Shown: positions 4,698-6,335 of the stretch, one piece after another
Position numbering within the stretch: the first letter of the stretch is position 1
Layout: every line of letters starts with the position of its first letter
Origin: Nitrospinota bacterium
Lineage (GTDB): Bacteria > Nitrospirota > Thermodesulfovibrionia > Thermodesulfovibrionales > UBA1546
NCBI GenBank assembly: GCA_018896985.1
Contig: JAHILQ010000091.1
Span: 1-6,335, forward strand
Direction of reading: 5' to 3'
DNA: 6,335 nt
Notes under the pieces: generated by a model
What the model saw: the letters and a program-made list of their open reading frames with translations, nothing else
The model's database searches: none
What the model was told of the DNA's origin: nothing
Position numbers and translations under genes: made by a program

Positions 4698-6335
4698 CAC
4701 ATTTCCTCCGGCGCTGATATTTATCATTGGAGCATTGTTTATCCCTGTTTTTAAGGGAAAGCTGAAAAGCATTTATCTGTTGGCGCTGCCTGTTATTGGG
4801 TTTATAAACCTGATAAATATTCCCGAGGGCATACACTGGACTGTCAGGTTCCTTGATTACAACCTGATTCTTGGCAAGGTAGATAAACTCAGCATATTCT
4901 TTGGCTATATATATCATCTGATAACATTTATTGCCCTTATTTACTCTCTTCATGTAAAAGAGGATTTGCAGCATATTGCAGCTTTGCTGTATGCGGGCGC
5001 TGCCATGGGTGTTGTCTTTGCAGGAGATTTATTGACCCTTTTTATCTTCTGGGAGATCATGGCTTTGAGCGCCACATATCTTATCTGGGCAAGGAGGACA
5101 AAAGAATCATCCGGCGCCGGAACGAGGTATCTTCTGGTTCATATCTTCGGCGGCCTTTGTCTTTTGGCAGGTATAATCCTCCATGTATTTAAGACTGGCT
5201 CTCTTGAGTTCGGATTTATAGGATTAGATGGTCTGGCGTCATGGCTTATATTAATCGGATTCGGAATAAACTGCGGGTTTCCGGGTCTTCACGCATGGCT
5301 GCCTGATGCATATCCACAGACAACGTCAACTGGCGGCGTATTCATGTGGACATTTACGACGAAAACTGCTATCTATGTTCTTGCAAGGGCATTCCCCGGC
5401 ACTGAACTCTTAATATGGATTGGCGCAACCATGACAGTGTTTCCCATCTTTTTTGCCGTGGTTGAAAATGATCTGAGGAAGGTCCTTTCCTATAGTCTTA
5501 TCAACCAGCTTGGATATATGGTGGTCGGCATCGGGATTGGCACGCAGTTATCATTGAATGGAACGTTCTCTCATGTTTTTGCACATATTCTTTATAAAGC
5601 CCTTCTTGTCATGTCTATGGGCGCTGTCTTGCACCAAACAGGGAAAATCAAATGCACTGAACTTGGCGGACTCTACAAGAGCATGCCTTTAACAGCCATA
5701 TTCTGCATAGTGGGTGCTGTTTCCATTTCCGCATTTCCCCTTTTCAGTGGTTTTGTGACCAAGTCAATGGTGGTTGAATCAGCAGCAACGGGAGGTATGA
5801 CTGTTATATGGTTCATGCTCCTTTTTGCTTCAGTTGGTGTTCTCGAACATGCAGGCATTAAAGTGCCGTTCCATGCCTTCTTCTCCCATGACTCTGGAAT
5901 CAGAACTAAAGAAGCTCCAACACATATGCTTATTGCCATGGGGATAACAGCCTTCTTATGTATTTTCATCGGCGTATTTCCCGGCACATTATATAGCCTC
6001 CTTCCTTATCCTGTTGATTTTGAGCCGTATACAGCATCACACGTTGTAACAACAACCCAACTGCTTTTATTCGGCGCATTTGCTTATGTGCTTCTTCTTC
6101 GTTCCGGAATTTTCCCTGCTGAGATAAGGGCTAAAAATCTTGACGCTGACTGGTTCTACAGAAAAGGCGCAAAGGGATTTATGTGGGTTATAAGCAATCC
6201 AATGGCAAGATTGGCTGCAAAGGTCAACAGGCTTGTCTTTGAGGCAATCCCCTCGACTTTAGTTCGGCTCAGTAGAAATCCTCTATTCATCCCTTCTTTA
6301 TCAGCAGCATATCTGCGTCTGAAGATTGCTCAGGC
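4690..6335 (+). CDS. Third Mrp/NuoN-type antiporter subunit, 3'-truncated by window edge
   Basis: Open from ATG 4690 to the window end without a stop: 548 complete codons of a long D-type subunit. Membrane ion-path positions: Glu122 (FIFWEIMALSATY, helix 5), Lys225 (FTTKTAIYVLAR, helix 8), Lys264 (NDLRKVLSYS), Lys303 (HILYKALL, helix 10) and Lys358 (SGFVTKSM, helix 12). In helix 7, the Lys found in most antiporter-like subunits is replaced by Asn194 (GINCGFPGLHAWLPDAYP). I believe Asn here is shared by a subgroup of long D-type subunits, but could not check. The linker before KEAPTHML is short (about nine residues), unlike the expanded linkers in the two upstream paralogues. After about residue 472 a tail follows (LDADWFYRKG, then a partly amphipathic stretch). 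It likely forms the third antiporter-like subunit of the complex. The true C-terminus is outside the window. Confidence 0.5.
   Translation, partial: MINTFPPALIFIIGALFIPVFKGKLKSIYLLALPVIGFINLINIPEGIHWTVRFLDYNLILGKVDKLSIFFGYIYHLITFIALIYSLHVKEDLQHIAALLYAGAAMGVVFAGDLLTLFIFWEIMALSATYLIWARRTKESSGAGTRYLLVHIFGGLCLLAGIILHVFKTGSLEFGFIGLDGLASWLILIGFGINCGFPGLHAWLPDAYPQTTSTGGVFMWTFTTKTAIYVLARAFPGTELLIWIGATMTVFPIFFAVVENDLRKVLSYSLINQLGYMVVGIGIGTQLSLNGTFSHVFAHILYKALLVMSMGAVLHQTGKIKCTELGGLYKSMPLTAIFCIVGAVSISAFPLFSGFVTKSMVVESAATGGMTVIWFMLLFASVGVLEHAGIKVPFHAFFSHDSGIRTKEAPTHMLIAMGITAFLCIFIGVFPGTLYSLLPYPVDFEPYTASHVVTTTQLLLFGAFAYVLLLRSGIFPAEIRAKNLDADWFYRKGAKGFMWVISNPMARLAAKVNRLVFEAIPSTLVRLSRNPLFIPSLSAAYLRLKIAQ

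Noticed and set aside
88..5987. Minus-strand open frames across the window, such as 1801-2130, 2261-2653 and 5673-5987
   Set aside because: They lie opposite well-supported plus-strand genes, encode no recognisable motifs and lack convincing ribosome sites.

Overview
The window is dominated by large polytopic subunits of an Mrp/Mnh-type monovalent cation/H+ antiporter, related to the antiporter-like subunits of respiratory complex I (NuoL/M/N). All genes lie on the + strand. Base composition is moderate. The strong Shine-Dalgarno sites, tight gene overlaps, a sigma70-type promoter and several dispersed palindromic repeats point to a bacterium. The extra antiporter paralogues and the repeat types are reminiscent of uncultured Nitrospirota or deltaproteobacterial-type anaerobes, but this placement is from memory and low in confidence.

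Layout. (1) 2-271: C-terminal 89 codons of an MrpC/NuoK-like subunit. (2) 268-1839: an MrpD-like antiporter subunit, overlapping the first gene by ATGA. (3) 1841-3379: a second antiporter subunit, closer to the NuoL/MrpA N-terminal type. (4) 3394-4037: a VapBC toxin-antitoxin module with its own consensus promoter. (5) 4038-4454: repeat-rich DNA holding two palindromic elements and, between them, a 42-codon gene for a small single-span membrane protein. (6) 4455-4697: an 80-aa two-span membrane protein. (7) 4690-6335: a third antiporter-like subunit, open at the right edge (548 codons seen).

How they fit. The antiporter genes would form one ion-translocating membrane complex with three antiporter-like subunits, resembling the three pumping subunits of complex I. 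No catalytic (hydrogenase or NADH dehydrogenase) gene is visible. The toxin-antitoxin module and repeats appear to be later insertions that split this operon between its second and third antiporter genes; the small membrane proteins travel with the downstream half.

Most notable observations. Palindromic repeat DNA appears to have been absorbed in frame into the two upstream antiporter genes. In both it lies in the same extramembrane linker, before the final transmembrane segments, and in both the frame used is the only forward frame free of stops. The third paralogue has a short linker there and serves as an internal control. I see no clear new defence or metabolic system.
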